A stretch of 64,000 nt of DNA from CBFDBF01 sp050291465 (GCA_050291465.1 JBNKJV010000001.1:219649-283648), one strand, 5' to 3'. Shown: positions 1-8,915, numbered from the stretch's first letter. Translations and numbers: made by a program. The notes: a model not told the origin generated them from the letters alone.

Positions 1-878
1 ACCGCGCTCGCGCGCTTTCCCTGCATATCGATTTCGATCCAATCGTCACCGGTTTCGATCTCCGCGCCTGCCTCACGCAGCTTGCCGATTACGGAATCCA
101 CCAGGGATGCCTGAGTATCCCGGACTTTAATGTGCCCGCCGGTAATTGCCGCCGCAACCAGGAAGGTCCCTGTTTCGATACGGTCCGGCAGGACCTGATA
201 ATGGGTCCCGTGCAGCCGCTCCACCCCTTCAACGACGATGGTGTCCGTACCCGCCCCACTGATCTTGGCTCCCATGGCATTGAGGAAATCGGCAAGATCC
301 ACGACCTCGGGTTCCCGGGCCGCATTCTCAATAACCGATTCTCCGTCCGCCAGGGCGGCCGCCATCATCAGGTTCTCCGTACCCGTCACGGTAACCAGTT
401 CCATCAACAACCTTGCCCCCCTGAGCCGGTTGGCACGGGCCCGGATATATCCCCCTTCCACCTGAATATCTGCACCCATGGCGCGTAATCCCTCAATGTG
501 GAGGTTTACCGGCCGGGAACCGATGGCGCAACCGCCGGGCAGAGAAACATCCGCCTGCCCGAAACGGGCCAGCAGCGGTCCCAGCACCAGAATTGAAGCG
601 CGCATGGTTTTCACCAACTCGTAGGGAGCGGAAAAATCATGTATGGAGCTGGTATCGACCTCGATACGCATTCGCTCATCCACCATCAACCGCACTCCCA
701 TACGCCCAAGCAGTTCCATGGTGGTGGTGATATCGTGCAGGTGGGGCAAATTCCCTATAACAACGTTTCCCTCAGCCAGTAGCGTCGCCGCCAGGATTGG
801 TAATGCGGCGTTTTTAGCGCCGGCGACACGCACGTCACCCTGCAACGTGGTACCGCCTTTTATGATCAGCTTGTCCAT
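1..878 (-). CDS. murA: UDP-N-acetylglucosamine 1-carboxyvinyltransferase MurA (C-terminus beyond the left edge)
   Basis: Cytoplasmic enzyme of the first committed step of peptidoglycan synthesis: it transfers enolpyruvate from PEP to UDP-GlcNAc. The protein starts MDKLIIKGG at 878 and about 292 of the usual ~420 residues are visible; the reading frame is open to base 1. The active-site loop PGGCAIGSRP, with the catalytic cysteine that fosfomycin alkylates in this family, is encoded near 515-545. The last visible part, with GGHIKVRD and the run to DDWIEID, also matches MurA. It is the last gene of the mla-murA run. In many gammaproteobacteria ibaG (a bolA homologue) sits just before murA; here only 109 bases separate it from mlaB. 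Confidence 0.95.
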   Translation of the reverse strand, partial: MDKLIIKGGTTLQGDVRVAGAKNAALPILAATLLAEGNVVIGNLPHLHDITTTMELLGRMGVRLMVDERMRIEVDTSSIHDFSAPYELVKTMRASILVLGPLLARFGQADVSLPGGCAIGSRPVNLHIEGLRAMGADIQVEGGYIRARANRLRGARLLMELVTVTGTENLMMAAALADGESVIENAAREPEVVDLADFLNAMGAKISGAGTDTIVVEGVERLHGTHYQVLPDRIETGTFLVAAAITGGHIKVRDTQASLVDSVIGKLREAGAEIETGDDWIEIDMQGKRASA

Positions 879-987
879 TGAGAATATAGTTGGTGATTGG
901 CCAGCAGGTCGGGGCCGCCAGGGGCCTCGGTTGGGAAAGCGCCCTATGATATAGAAAAAGGGGGCGTAACGGAAAGAAAAAAGCGGC

Positions 988-1296
988 TCAGTCCCCCGCT
1001 ACGGGGAGCAGGTCATCGACGTTGCTGAGCTTTGCAATCCTGATCAGCGCGTCCGGAACGTTGCGGAATTGGATGCTGGCATCGTTGTTCCTGGCCCACT
1101 CCACCCATTCAAGCAGCAACGCCAATCCCGCGCTGTCGACGCGGGGGACCTTTTCAAAATCTATGATGATGTGACGGCATCGGGAAAAGAGGGTGTTTGC
1201 CTGGTTCCACAGTGAAGGCACCGACCCGATCACGAGATCACCAGCCAGGTGCAATACCTTGGCCTCCTCCGGCGGGTTTGCCGTAGTGCTAGACAT
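988..1296 (-). CDS. mlaB: MlaB, STAS-domain subunit of the phospholipid ABC transporter
   Basis: A 102-residue cytoplasmic STAS-domain protein. In the MlaFEDB complex this subunit binds and stabilises the ATPase MlaF. The sequence has the STAS fold signature, with IIIDFEKVPRVDSAGLALL at about residues 43-61 including the conserved DSAGLALL. Its start overlaps the end of mlaC by 8 bases, so translation is probably coupled. Assignment rests on the STAS signature plus its place as last gene of mlaFEDCB. Confidence 0.9.
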   Translation of the reverse strand: MSSTTANPPEEAKVLHLAGDLVIGSVPSLWNQANTLFSRCRHIIIDFEKVPRVDSAGLALLLEWVEWARNNDASIQFRNVPDALIRIAKLSNVDDLLPVAGD

Positions 1297-1909
1297 CCTT
1301 GCTGTTATGCTCCGCGAGCATCTTGATCAGGCCGCTCAAGCTGTAGCGGCGTATTTTCGAGGCATAATTGGTTCGGTAGGTGGATACCAGACTCAGATTA
1401 TCAATAACAACGTCGTATACCTTCCATTCCCCTTCATGAAGATAGAGCTTGTAGCCAATAGGAATAGGCGGGGCGCCGTTGTCACGCAGGATGGTCTCCA
1501 CCGCCACCCGTTCGTCTTCCGGCGCACGCTGGACCGGGAGATACTCTATTTTCTGGCCGGAATAGTTCAGAAGCGCTGTTGCATAGGTGCGTACCAGCAG
1601 TTCCCGGAACTCTTTAACAAACGCCTCCCTCTCCTCAGGTTTCGCCTTTCGCCAGTATTTGCCGAGGACCAGCTGCGACATTCTCTCGAAATCGAAGTGC
1701 GGCAGAACAATTTCCTCCACCAGCGGGTAGATCCTGCCTGGAAACTGATTCAGCTCCTTCTTGCGACCCTGCATCTCCTCCAACATCCGGTCAGAGGTGT
1801 TCTTCACCACTTCCAACGGGGCCTGCGCCGCCAGCGGCTGTACCCAGAATAGCAACAGCACCGCCCAAAAAAAATAACGCTTATTATTGGCTAACTTCAC
1901 CATTGCCAC
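1289..1909 (-). CDS. mlaC: MlaC, periplasmic phospholipid-binding protein
   Basis: A 206-residue protein with an N-terminal signal peptide (basic residues, then a hydrophobic run FFWAVLLLFWVQPLAAQA ending at a typical AQA cleavage site). MlaC carries phospholipid across the periplasm between the outer-membrane MlaA complex and MlaFEDB. The body matches the Tol-tolerance/Ttg2 family: residues such as LPHFDFERMSQLVLGKYW and the YDVVIDNLSLVSTYRTNY segment. The start at 1909 overlaps mlaD by 26 bases; a second ATG two codons later (1903) is also possible. Confidence 0.93.
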   Translation of the reverse strand: MAMVKLANNKRYFFWAVLLLFWVQPLAAQAPLEVVKNTSDRMLEEMQGRKKELNQFPGRIYPLVEEIVLPHFDFERMSQLVLGKYWRKAKPEEREAFVKEFRELLVRTYATALLNYSGQKIEYLPVQRAPEDERVAVETILRDNGAPPIPIGYKLYLHEGEWKVYDVVIDNLSLVSTYRTNYASKIRRYSLSGLIKMLAEHNSKDV

Positions 1910-2369
1910 CTTCTTCGGCCTGATTAAAAAGGAACTGACCGATGATCTCCTCTAATACCAGGGATGACTGGGTCAGGGTTATCTCACCACCCTCTTTCAG
2001 ATATACATCGCTTCCACCCGGATCCAGCCCTATGTACTGTTCTCCAAGCAGTCCCGCAGTAAAAATCTTTGCGAAAGTGTCCTCCGGAATAGCATTGTAC
2101 TGCCGTTCGATGGCCATGGTGACCACCGCTTCGTAAGTTTGCTCATCAAAGGTGATTTTGGTCACACGCCCGATGCGGACACCGGCCATGGTAACCGGCG
2201 CCTTCACCTTGAGACTGCCGATATTGTCAAATCGGGCGGTAATCTCATAACCATCATCGTTGGACATCAGGCTCAGATTACTGACCTGCATCGCAAGGAA
2301 AAACAGCGCCACCAGTCCCGCCGCCATGAATGCGCCTACCAGAATCTCTACCGCTCTGCTTTTTCCCAT
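1884..2369 (-). CDS. mlaD: MlaD, MCE-domain phospholipid transport protein
   Basis: A 161-residue inner-membrane anchored MCE protein that forms the periplasmic hexameric lipid tunnel of the Mla transporter. It has one N-terminal membrane segment (VGAFMAAGLVALFFLAMQV) followed by one MCE domain including APVTMAGVRIGRV and FTAGLLGEQYIGLDPGG. I chose the ATG at 2369, giving MGKSRAVEILVG, because a GGAG lies 9 bases before it; the longer reading frame starts at a TTG five codons upstream. The start lies 4 bases after the mlaE stop and the end overlaps mlaC. Confidence 0.94.
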   Translation of the reverse strand: MGKSRAVEILVGAFMAAGLVALFFLAMQVSNLSLMSNDDGYEITARFDNIGSLKVKAPVTMAGVRIGRVTKITFDEQTYEAVVTMAIERQYNAIPEDTFAKIFTAGLLGEQYIGLDPGGSDVYLKEGGEITLTQSSLVLEEIIGQFLFNQAEEGGNGEVSQ

Positions 2370-2373
2370 CGGC

Positions 2374-3159
2374 TCAGTCTCCAAACATCAGTGCCGTTAA
2401 TACAAAATCGAGGCCCAACACCGCCAGCGAAGAGTGCACCACGGTCTTGGTGGTGGCCCGGCTTACCCCTTCCGAGGTCGGAATCGAATCATATCCCTGA
2501 AACAGCGCGATCCAGGCACAGACAACACCAAAAACCAGGCTCTTGATCACGCCATTATATATGTCATCCTCCAGGTCGATCTTGGCCTGCATCTGCGACC
2601 AGAAGGCGCCGTCATCCACTCCCAGCAATCCAACACCGACGAAATATCCGCCCAACACCCCCAAAGCGCTGAAAAGCGCCGCCAGCAACGGCATGGAGAT
2701 AAACCCGGCCATGAATCGCGGCGTGAGGATTCGCTTGACCGGATCCACCGCCATCATCTCCAGCCCGGAAAGCTGTTCCGTCGCTTTCATGAGCCCTATC
2801 TCCGCGGTCAGCGCGGAACCTGCCCGACCGGCAAACAGCAGCGCCGTAACCACCGGCCCCAGTTCCCGCACCAGAGAGGCAGCCACCATAACCCCCAGGG
2901 TCTGTTCGGCGCCGAACTGGGAAAGGATATAGTGCCCCTGAAGCCCCAGCACCATACCCACAAATATACCCGAAACCGCGATGATAAGGACCGTGAGCAC
3001 GCCCACCGAGTAAAGCTGCACCAGCAGCAACCGGGGTCGCCGTACCAGCGCGGACAGTCCGCTCAGTATCCAGAGAAACAGGATGTGGGCCCGGCCGAGA
3101 CGCTCGACAACGCCAAGGCCGATCCTTCCCAAGCGGGCAAGCTGCTCTAACACGGACAC
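2374..3159 (-). CDS. mlaE: MlaE, permease of the phospholipid ABC transporter
   Basis: A 261-residue inner-membrane permease of the MlaFEDB complex. It has about five hydrophobic membrane segments and the family core: GMVLGLQGHYILSQFGAEQ, LVRELGPVVTALLFAGRAGSA and EIGLMKATEQLSGLEMM. The ELGPV..ALL.AGR.GSA.TAEIG.M pattern is diagnostic for MlaE permeases. It lies 31 bases after mlaF and just before mlaD in the operon order FEDCB. Confidence 0.96.
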   Translation of the reverse strand: MSVLEQLARLGRIGLGVVERLGRAHILFLWILSGLSALVRRPRLLLVQLYSVGVLTVLIIAVSGIFVGMVLGLQGHYILSQFGAEQTLGVMVAASLVRELGPVVTALLFAGRAGSALTAEIGLMKATEQLSGLEMMAVDPVKRILTPRFMAGFISMPLLAALFSALGVLGGYFVGVGLLGVDDGAFWSQMQAKIDLEDDIYNGVIKSLVFGVVCAWIALFQGYDSIPTSEGVSRATTKTVVHSSLAVLGLDFVLTALMFGD

Positions 3160-3190
3160 CTCACCATCGGAACGCTATGCCTCAACCGTT

Positions 3191-4006
3191 TCATTTCTCG
3201 AACAGATCCTGCACCAGGCTGTCTGCCGGATAGTGAAAAGGAACCGGCCCATCCGCCAGTCCGCGCATGAACTGTTTCACCCACCCGGAATCCGAATCCA
3301 TCATCGCCTTTGATTCCCCGCTTCCCACTACTTTGCCGTTGGATATCAAATAGATAAGATCGGCAATTTCCGCCGTCTCTTGAACATCGTGGGAGACGAT
3401 AATACTGGTCAATCGGCTGGCATCGTTCAGAGCACGGATCAGATGGACCAGAATACCCATGGATATGGGGTCCTGACCGGTAAAAGGCTCATCATACATG
3501 ATCATCATCGGATCCAGAGCCATAGCACGGGCCAACGCCACGCGCCGCGCCATACCGCCGGAAAGCTCACTGGGCATGAGATCACGAGCGCCGCGCAAAC
3601 CAACCGCCTCCAGCTTGAGCAGCACCAGTTTACGAATCATGGATTCCGCAAGCGAGGTGTGTTCCCGTAGGGGGTAGGCCACGTTTTCAAAAACAGTGAT
3701 ATCGGTCAACAATGCCCCGCTCTGGAACAGCATCCCCATCCGCATGCGCAGCTTGTAAAGCTCGCCGGTACTGAGCTTGTGCACGTCCTGACCGTCAACA
3801 TGGATGGTGCCGGCCTGCGGCCGGAGCTGGCCGCCGATCAGTTTCAGCAGGGTTGTTTTGCCGGTACCGCTGGGCCCCATAATGGCAGTGACCTTTCCGC
3901 GCGGGATATCGATATCGACACCGTCAAATATCGCCCGTTCCCCACGAAAAAAGCGCAGGCCTCTTATTCTGATCAGAGGATCACCGGTTGAGGGGGACTC
4001 AAACAT
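3191..4006 (-). CDS. mlaF: MlaF, ATPase of the phospholipid ABC transporter
   Basis: A 271-residue cytoplasmic ABC ATPase that drives lipid movement by MlaFEDB. Walker A is GPSGTGKTT, the signature is LSGGMARRVALARA with the MARR variant of Mla/Ttg2 ATPases, Walker B is MIMYDEPFTGQDP and the switch histidine is in IIVSHDVQE. I chose the ATG at 4006 (MFESPSTGD), which has GGAGAG ten bases upstream; an in-frame start twelve codons earlier (4042) lacks such a site. First gene of the operon. Confidence 0.95.
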   Translation of the reverse strand: MFESPSTGDPLIRIRGLRFFRGERAIFDGVDIDIPRGKVTAIMGPSGTGKTTLLKLIGGQLRPQAGTIHVDGQDVHKLSTGELYKLRMRMGMLFQSGALLTDITVFENVAYPLREHTSLAESMIRKLVLLKLEAVGLRGARDLMPSELSGGMARRVALARAMALDPMMIMYDEPFTGQDPISMGILVHLIRALNDASRLTSIIVSHDVQETAEIADLIYLISNGKVVGSGESKAMMDSDSGWVKQFMRGLADGPVPFHYPADSLVQDLFEK

Positions 4007-4071
4007 GATTATTATTCTCTCCGTTCGGGCGCCGACTCTCATCCCTGCGCGGCCTGGAGGGGCGGAATTTC

Positions 4072-4102
4072 ATTCTACCCTTAAATTAACAGGGAACGTC
4101 AA
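4072..4102 (-). promoter_or_regulatory. Candidate promoter of the mla operon
   Basis: Reading the minus strand, TTGACG (4102-4097) is followed by TAGAAT (4077-4072), with a 19-base spacer, 66 bases before the mlaF start. The spacer is longer than the usual 17, so the call is tentative. The region 4007-4187 otherwise holds no gene. Confidence 0.35.
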
Positions 4103-4187
4103 CTTACCATTTTACCATTCGTCGGGAACCAGAAAACGTCGGTCGGAAATCAGGGTGCCGCCGGCCTTCCTTAACGATCGGCCGCAA

Positions 4188-5459
4188 TTATAGCAACGCT
4201 CCCCCGTACCGAGTGGAGTCTCGCCCATGCAACCACCAAAGCAGCAACAATCCGGGTATAGCTATCAATGCGCAGAACAGGAAAAATCCGACCCATCCCA
4301 TCCACTCCGCCATAAGGCCGGTAGGCGTGGCCGCTATAACCCGCGGGACGCCCATAAAACTGGTGAGCAGAGCATATTGCGTAGCCGTGAACCTTTTATT
4401 GGTCAGGCTGGCCATGAAAGCAATATAGGCAGCGGTACCCAAGCCGCTGCTGAAATTCTCAAAGGCGATCACCCCCGCCAATCCCGGCAAGCTGTACCCT
4501 ATCAGCGCCAATACCGAGAACCCCGCAGTGGAGATACCCTGGAGAATACCGAAGGACCAGAGCGAGCGATAGATCCCCAACCGCAGTATAAGAACACCCC
4601 CCGCAAACCCGCCTGCAACGGTGGCCCAGAAACCGAACAGTTTCACAACGGCACCGATCTCGGTCTTGGTAAAACCGATTCCGAGATAGAACGGGGTGGT
4701 CATGTGGGATGCCATGGAGTCCCCGATCTTGTACAGCAGTATAAACAAGAGTATCAGCACCGCATCCTGCCGCCGGAAATATTCCACGAACGGATGCACC
4801 ACCGCTTCCAGCAATGTCCTGGGACTGCCCTCGGAAACCGGCGGCTCGGGGGCCAGCAGGGTGATCACTACCGCCAGCAGCATAATCCCGGCCATAACCA
4901 GGTACACCTGGGTAAAGGAGATGTGGTCGGCCAGTATCAGGCCGCCGCCCGAAGCCAACAGCATACCGGTCTTGTAACCATAAACATAAAGCGACGCCCC
5001 CAACCCCTGCTCCTCGTCGGCCAGCGCCTCCCGGCGATAGGCGTCCACGACGATATCCTGGCTGGCGGAAAAAAAGGTAACCAGCAGCGCTGCGAACGCG
5101 ACCCCGAAAGGATTGATCCCGGGCTGGGAGTACGCCAACCCCGCCAGGGATCCGATCAGCGCGAGTTGGGAGAGCACCAGCCAGCCTCGTCTCCGGCCCA
5201 GTAGCACCGGCGTATAGCGATCCATCAGCGGCGCCCAGAGAAACTTCAGGGTATAGGGTATGCCCACCAGGGCGAAGAGACCTATGGTAGTAAGATCCAC
5301 GCCTTCATCATTCATCCAGGCCTGCAGTACGGAGCCGGTCAGCAACAACGGCAGCCCACAGGCAAAACCCATGAACGCCGCCACCACCATGCGGCCGCTG
5401 AAGACGGCCCGCAGAATCTCCCTGCCGCTTTTCGCTTTGTAATTGGAAGAAGCCACCAA
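4188..5459 (-). CDS. ampG: AmpG-family muropeptide permease (MFS)
   Basis: A 423-residue membrane protein with about 12 to 14 hydrophobic segments. The early motif GIPYTLKFLWAPLMDRY followed by a basic GRRRGW loop is characteristic of AmpG, which imports anhydromuropeptides for cell-wall recycling. Later motifs such as SQDIVVDAYRREAL also fit the family. The start is uncertain: the reading frame begins at TTG 5459 with a GTG as next codon, and AGGA lies 7 bases upstream of the TTG. The gene is divergent from pyrE and shares a 122-base spacer with it. Substrate is inferred from the family; related MFS carriers exist. Confidence 0.8.
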   Translation of the reverse strand: MVASSNYKAKSGREILRAVFSGRMVVAAFMGFACGLPLLLTGSVLQAWMNDEGVDLTTIGLFALVGIPYTLKFLWAPLMDRYTPVLLGRRRGWLVLSQLALIGSLAGLAYSQPGINPFGVAFAALLVTFFSASQDIVVDAYRREALADEEQGLGASLYVYGYKTGMLLASGGGLILADHISFTQVYLVMAGIMLLAVVITLLAPEPPVSEGSPRTLLEAVVHPFVEYFRRQDAVLILLFILLYKIGDSMASHMTTPFYLGIGFTKTEIGAVVKLFGFWATVAGGFAGGVLILRLGIYRSLWSFGILQGISTAGFSVLALIGYSLPGLAGVIAFENFSSGLGTAAYIAFMASLTNKRFTATQYALLTSFMGVPRVIAATPTGLMAEWMGWVGFFLFCALIAIPGLLLLWWLHGRDSTRYGGALL

Positions 5460-5581
5460 TCATGGATCCTTTGGGTTCAGCCGAAGCAAACAAACGGGAG
5501 AGTATACCATCGTGCAACACCCCTACTTGCGCACAACATCACTGCCGCCGACAATGACCCCATCTTCCTGGAGAATGAACA

Positions 5582-6223
5582 ATGCAAAATTACCAACGGG
5601 AATTTCTCGATTTCGCCCTGGATACCGGCGTACTGCGTTTTGGGGAGTTCACCCTGAAATCCGGCCGCATCAGCCCCTACTTCTTCAATGCCGGCCTATT
5701 CAACACCGGCGCCGGCCTGGCGCGGCTCGGGCGCTTTTACGCCCAGGCCATCGTCGCTTCCGGACTGCAGTTTGATCTGCTGTTCGGGCCGGCTTACAAG
5801 GGCATTCCGCTGGCGGCGGTTACCGCCGCCGCTCTCTACGACCAACATGGGGTCGATGTTCCGTACGCCTTCAATCGCAAAGAGGCCAAGGCGCACGGCG
5901 AGGGGGGATCCATCGTCGGCCATGAACTCCAGGGGCGGATTGCGATCATAGATGATGTAATCACCGCCGGCACCGCCATTCGGGAGTCGATGGAGATCAT
6001 CAGGGCCCAGGGAGCGGAGCCGGCGGGCGTGGTGATCGCCCTGGACCGGCAGGAACGGGGAACAGGTTCCCGTTCCGCGATCCAGGAGGTGGAAGACGAT
6101 TATTCCATTCCGGTGACGGCCATCGTGCGGCTGGAGGATATGATCGATTACCTTGCGCAACAACCGGATGCGGAGGCCACTTTACAAAGTATTCGCGGAT
6201 ATCGTTCACAATACGGTGTCTAA
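5582..6223 (+). CDS. pyrE: Orotate phosphoribosyltransferase
   Basis: A 213-residue cytoplasmic enzyme of pyrimidine synthesis that condenses orotate with PRPP to give OMP. The PRPP-binding motif is IAIIDDVITAGTAIRE (about residues 120-135). FGPAYKGIPLA and FNRKEAKAHGEGG are also family hallmarks. Length is that of E. coli PyrE (213). In Pseudomonas pyrE sits near argB, algC and dut, and this neighbourhood is kept here, although pyrE is transcribed in the opposite direction. Confidence 0.97.
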   Translation: MQNYQREFLDFALDTGVLRFGEFTLKSGRISPYFFNAGLFNTGAGLARLGRFYAQAIVASGLQFDLLFGPAYKGIPLAAVTAAALYDQHGVDVPYAFNRKEAKAHGEGGSIVGHELQGRIAIIDDVITAGTAIRESMEIIRAQGAEPAGVVIALDRQERGTGSRSAIQEVEDDYSIPVTAIVRLEDMIDYLAQQPDAEATLQSIRGYRSQYGV

Positions 6224-6277
6224 ATTATTGCTACACTTCTGAAACCCTAATTATTCAAACAGTCTGGATTTCTGCAT

Positions 6278-7501
6278 TTGAAAACGACCTTTGCACAACC
6301 CAAATCTCTTACGTGGAGAAACATTTTCGGCGCCGCACTGGCTGCCGTAATCCTGGCTCTGGCTACCACCACCGTCTCCGCCAAGATGTACCGCTGGGTG
6401 GACGCGGACGGAAACGTACACTATTCCGACAAGGTCCCCCCGACCGATGTGGATCAGGCGCGTTCCCAGCTCAACAAGCGGGGTATTGAGGTGGAACGCG
6501 TAGAAAGAGCCAAGACGCCTGAGGAACTTGCCCGCGATAAGGAATTGGAAGAAATGCGCGCCCGGCAGCAGCAGCTTATTGAAAAACAGAAGGCTGAAGA
6601 CCGGGTACTGCTCGCCACCTTCCGCAGCGAAGAAGACATCCTTATGGCCCGGGACGGCAAGGTGACGGCGGTCGGAGTTATGATCCAGATCCTGCGCAAC
6701 AATATCCAAAACGCCAAGTCGCGCCTGGAAGATCTACAGATGATGGCCGCCGACCAGGAACGGCGCGGCGAGAAGGTCTCCAAAGCCACGCTGGATGAAA
6801 TCGAAGGCAAACGGAATCAGATCAAAGAGAGTTACGCATCCATCCTGCAGCGGGAACAGGAGCAGGAGGAGATCAGGAAAAAGTTTCAGTATGACGTGGA
6901 ACGATTCCGCACCCTGAAAAACCTGCGCCCCAGGGAGGAGGAAGATTCCGCCAGGGATGACGGCGAAGGCACCTTGCTGGAGACGGTTGTCATATGTAAG
7001 GACGAGCCTACATGTAACAACTTATGGAAACGGGCGGAAGGTTATCTGAAGGCCCATGCCACCACGCCGCTGCAACTGCTCGGCAAAAGCATCCTGATGA
7101 CCAAGGCGCCGTTGAAGGATGACGACATAAGCATCACCATCTCCCGCATTGCCGACAAGGAAGGCACCGGGGTCCGTCTGTTTATGGACCTGCAGTGTAA
7201 GAACTCACCCCTCGGCAAAGAACTATGCCACAGCGACAAGGTACGGAATATCCGGGCCGATTTTCGCCGCACACTGACGGCCGGAACCGAAGCCGAAGCC
7301 GAAGCCGAAACCGAAGCCGAAACCGAAACCGAACCGAAGCCGGAACCGAAGCCGGAACCGAAGCCCAAGCCGACACCAACGCCGAATAACGCTACTACCC
7401 GAGTATCGCCGGCTCCAGCATCCGCCACTGCTCCTCCCAGTCCTGGAGGGGGGAGTGACGGAAGCGGCTGCGTAAGAATCGCTGCAGACGTCCTTCAATG
7501 A
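6278..7501 (+). CDS. DUF4124 protein with coiled coil and Glu/Pro/Lys repeat tail
   Basis: A 407-residue exported protein of unknown function. The start is TTG at 6278 (MKTTFAQPK); a hydrophobic signal segment (residues 18-34) ends near SAKMYRW. The mature N-terminus has the DUF4124 motif KMYRWVDADGNVHYSDKVP. Residues about 75-225 are highly charged and predicted coiled coil, followed by a region with four cysteines. From about residue 335 the sequence becomes simple repeats of EA/ET and then EPKP/KPTP. The final 35 codons lie antisense to the end of slmA, an overlap of 107 bases, and look unlike a designed terminus: a single-base shift after the repeats would end the protein at a TAA near 7388. 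Treat the C-terminal end as doubtful. Confidence 0.75.
   Translation: MKTTFAQPKSLTWRNIFGAALAAVILALATTTVSAKMYRWVDADGNVHYSDKVPPTDVDQARSQLNKRGIEVERVERAKTPEELARDKELEEMRARQQQLIEKQKAEDRVLLATFRSEEDILMARDGKVTAVGVMIQILRNNIQNAKSRLEDLQMMAADQERRGEKVSKATLDEIEGKRNQIKESYASILQREQEQEEIRKKFQYDVERFRTLKNLRPREEEDSARDDGEGTLLETVVICKDEPTCNNLWKRAEGYLKAHATTPLQLLGKSILMTKAPLKDDDISITISRIADKEGTGVRLFMDLQCKNSPLGKELCHSDKVRNIRADFRRTLTAGTEAEAEAETEAETETEPKPEPKPEPKPKPTPTPNNATTRVSPAPASATAPPSPGGGSDGSGCVRIAADVLQ
7283..7375 (+). repeat. Low-complexity hexanucleotide tract in the DUF4124 gene
   Basis: Direct repetition of units related to GAAGCC, GAAACC and AAGCCGGAACC-type units encodes the TEAEAEAE, TETEPKPEPKPEPKPKP stretch. The unit is a multiple of three, so changes in copy number alter tail length and not the frame. 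Confidence 0.8.
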
Positions 7502-7976
7502 AAGCCAACAGAAGATCGGCGCCGATTTCGGCCGCAACCTCCTTATCGCCTTCGCGCATGCGCGCTTCCCGCAGGACCTGGCGGAACTGGGTCTGCAGTC
7601 GATCAAAAAACCTTTCCACCCGGGATCGCAGAGACTCGCTCTCACCTATCAACGCATCACCCAGCAACACCCGGGTGATCCCGGGATTTCGATCCGCAAA
7701 TCCCAACAGCAGGTAAAGCACCCTTGAACATCGTTTATAGGTGTCTTTTTCCTCTTCCAGGATCTGATTGATACGGGAGAATACCGTCTCTTCCGCAAAC
7801 GAGATCAGCGCCTCGTACATCTTCGCCTTACTGGGAAAATGGCGATAGAGCGCAGCCTCCGAGACGCCGGCGGCCCGCGCCAGCAATGCGGTGGTTATTC
7901 GCTCACCGGGACTTTTTTCGAGTTCGGCAGCAAGGGTTTCCAGAATCTGCTGCCGACGGGAAATCTTCTCACCCAT
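7395..7976 (-). CDS. slmA: Nucleoid occlusion factor SlmA (TetR family)
   Basis: A 193-residue TetR-type DNA-binding protein. In the family SlmA binds sites on the chromosome and blocks FtsZ assembly over the nucleoid. The N-terminal helix-turn-helix reads ITTALLARAAGVSEAALYRHFPSKAKMYEALI (about residues 27-58); the rest matches SlmA, with LLLGFADRNPGITRVLLGDAL and the end LLLAFIEGRLQRFLRS. It lies 12 bases after argB, as expected for the conserved coaBC-dut-argB-slmA order in gammaproteobacteria. The last 107 bases overlap the convergent DUF4124 gene. Confidence 0.93.
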   Translation of the reverse strand: MGEKISRRQQILETLAAELEKSPGERITTALLARAAGVSEAALYRHFPSKAKMYEALISFAEETVFSRINQILEEEKDTYKRCSRVLYLLLGFADRNPGITRVLLGDALIGESESLRSRVERFFDRLQTQFRQVLREARMREGDKEVAAEIGADLLLAFIEGRLQRFLRSRFRHSPLQDWEEQWRMLEPAILG

Positions 7977-7988
7977 GTGGAAACGGTA

Positions 7989-8885
7989 TCAGCGACGACG
8001 GATAAGGGTTCCGACACCCTCATCGGTAAAGATTTCCAGCAAAACAGCGTGCTGCACCCTACCGTCGATGATATGCGAAGTCTGTACCCCGGCGTTTACC
8101 GCCTCCAGTGCGCAACGTATCTTCGGCAGCATACCGCCGTGGATGGTACCGTCCGCTATCAGTTCGTCCACACGCTCGGTGGTCAGACCGGTAAGCAGGC
8201 TCCCGTCCTTGTCCAGCAACCCGGACGTATTGGTCAGAAGAATCAACTTCTCCGCTTTCAGCACCTCGGCCACTTTTCCCGCCACCAGATCGGCGTTGAT
8301 ATTGTAGGAATGGCCGTCGTCGCCGATACCGATGGGCGCGATCACCGGCACGAAACCGCCGTTGACCAGCATGTCGACTACACTGGCATCTATACTTTCC
8401 ACCTCGCCGACATGACCGATATCGACGATTTCCGACGCCTCCAGTTCCGGAGCATTGCGGACCAGCTTCAACTTGCGGGCACGTATCAGATCACCGTCTT
8501 TTCCCGTCAGCCCCACCGCACCACCACCATGACGGTTGATAAGGTTGACGATCTCCTTGTTAACCAGGCCGCCGAGCACCATCTCCACCACGTCCATGGT
8601 TTCGCTGTCGGTCACTCGCATCCCCTGAACGAACTCGCTGCTTTTGCCGAGCCGTTCCAGCAGACTCCCGATTTGCGGACCACCGCCATGTACCACCACC
8701 GGATTGATACCTACCAGTTTCATCAGGACGATGTCACGGGCGAAGCTGCTCTTCAGATCCTCGTCCACCATGGCGTTACCACCGTATTTGATAACGATGG
8801 TCTTACCCCGGAACCGTTTTATGTAGGGCAGCGCTTCCGATAGAACATGGGCGACATTGTGGGCCGCTTCTGGCGAGAGACTCAT
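7989..8885 (-). CDS. argB: Acetylglutamate kinase
   Basis: A 298-residue cytoplasmic amino-acid kinase that phosphorylates N-acetylglutamate, the second step of arginine synthesis and usually the arginine-feedback step in organisms with the linear or cyclic pathway. Motifs: IVIKYGGNAMVD (phosphate binding, near residue 30), VVVHGGGPQIG (substrate loop), GLVNKEIVNLIN and INADLVAGKVAEVLKAEKLILLTNTSG. Length matches Pseudomonas ArgB. It sits between algC and slmA; a repeat element fills the 219 bases before it and may separate its transcription from algC. Confidence 0.97.
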   Translation of the reverse strand: MSLSPEAAHNVAHVLSEALPYIKRFRGKTIVIKYGGNAMVDEDLKSSFARDIVLMKLVGINPVVVHGGGPQIGSLLERLGKSSEFVQGMRVTDSETMDVVEMVLGGLVNKEIVNLINRHGGGAVGLTGKDGDLIRARKLKLVRNAPELEASEIVDIGHVGEVESIDASVVDMLVNGGFVPVIAPIGIGDDGHSYNINADLVAGKVAEVLKAEKLILLTNTSGLLDKDGSLLTGLTTERVDELIADGTIHGGMLPKIRCALEAVNAGVQTSHIIDGRVQHAVLLEIFTDEGVGTLIRRR

Positions 8886-8915
8886 AATTGTTATCCTGAA
8901 TAAACCGTATTATTC

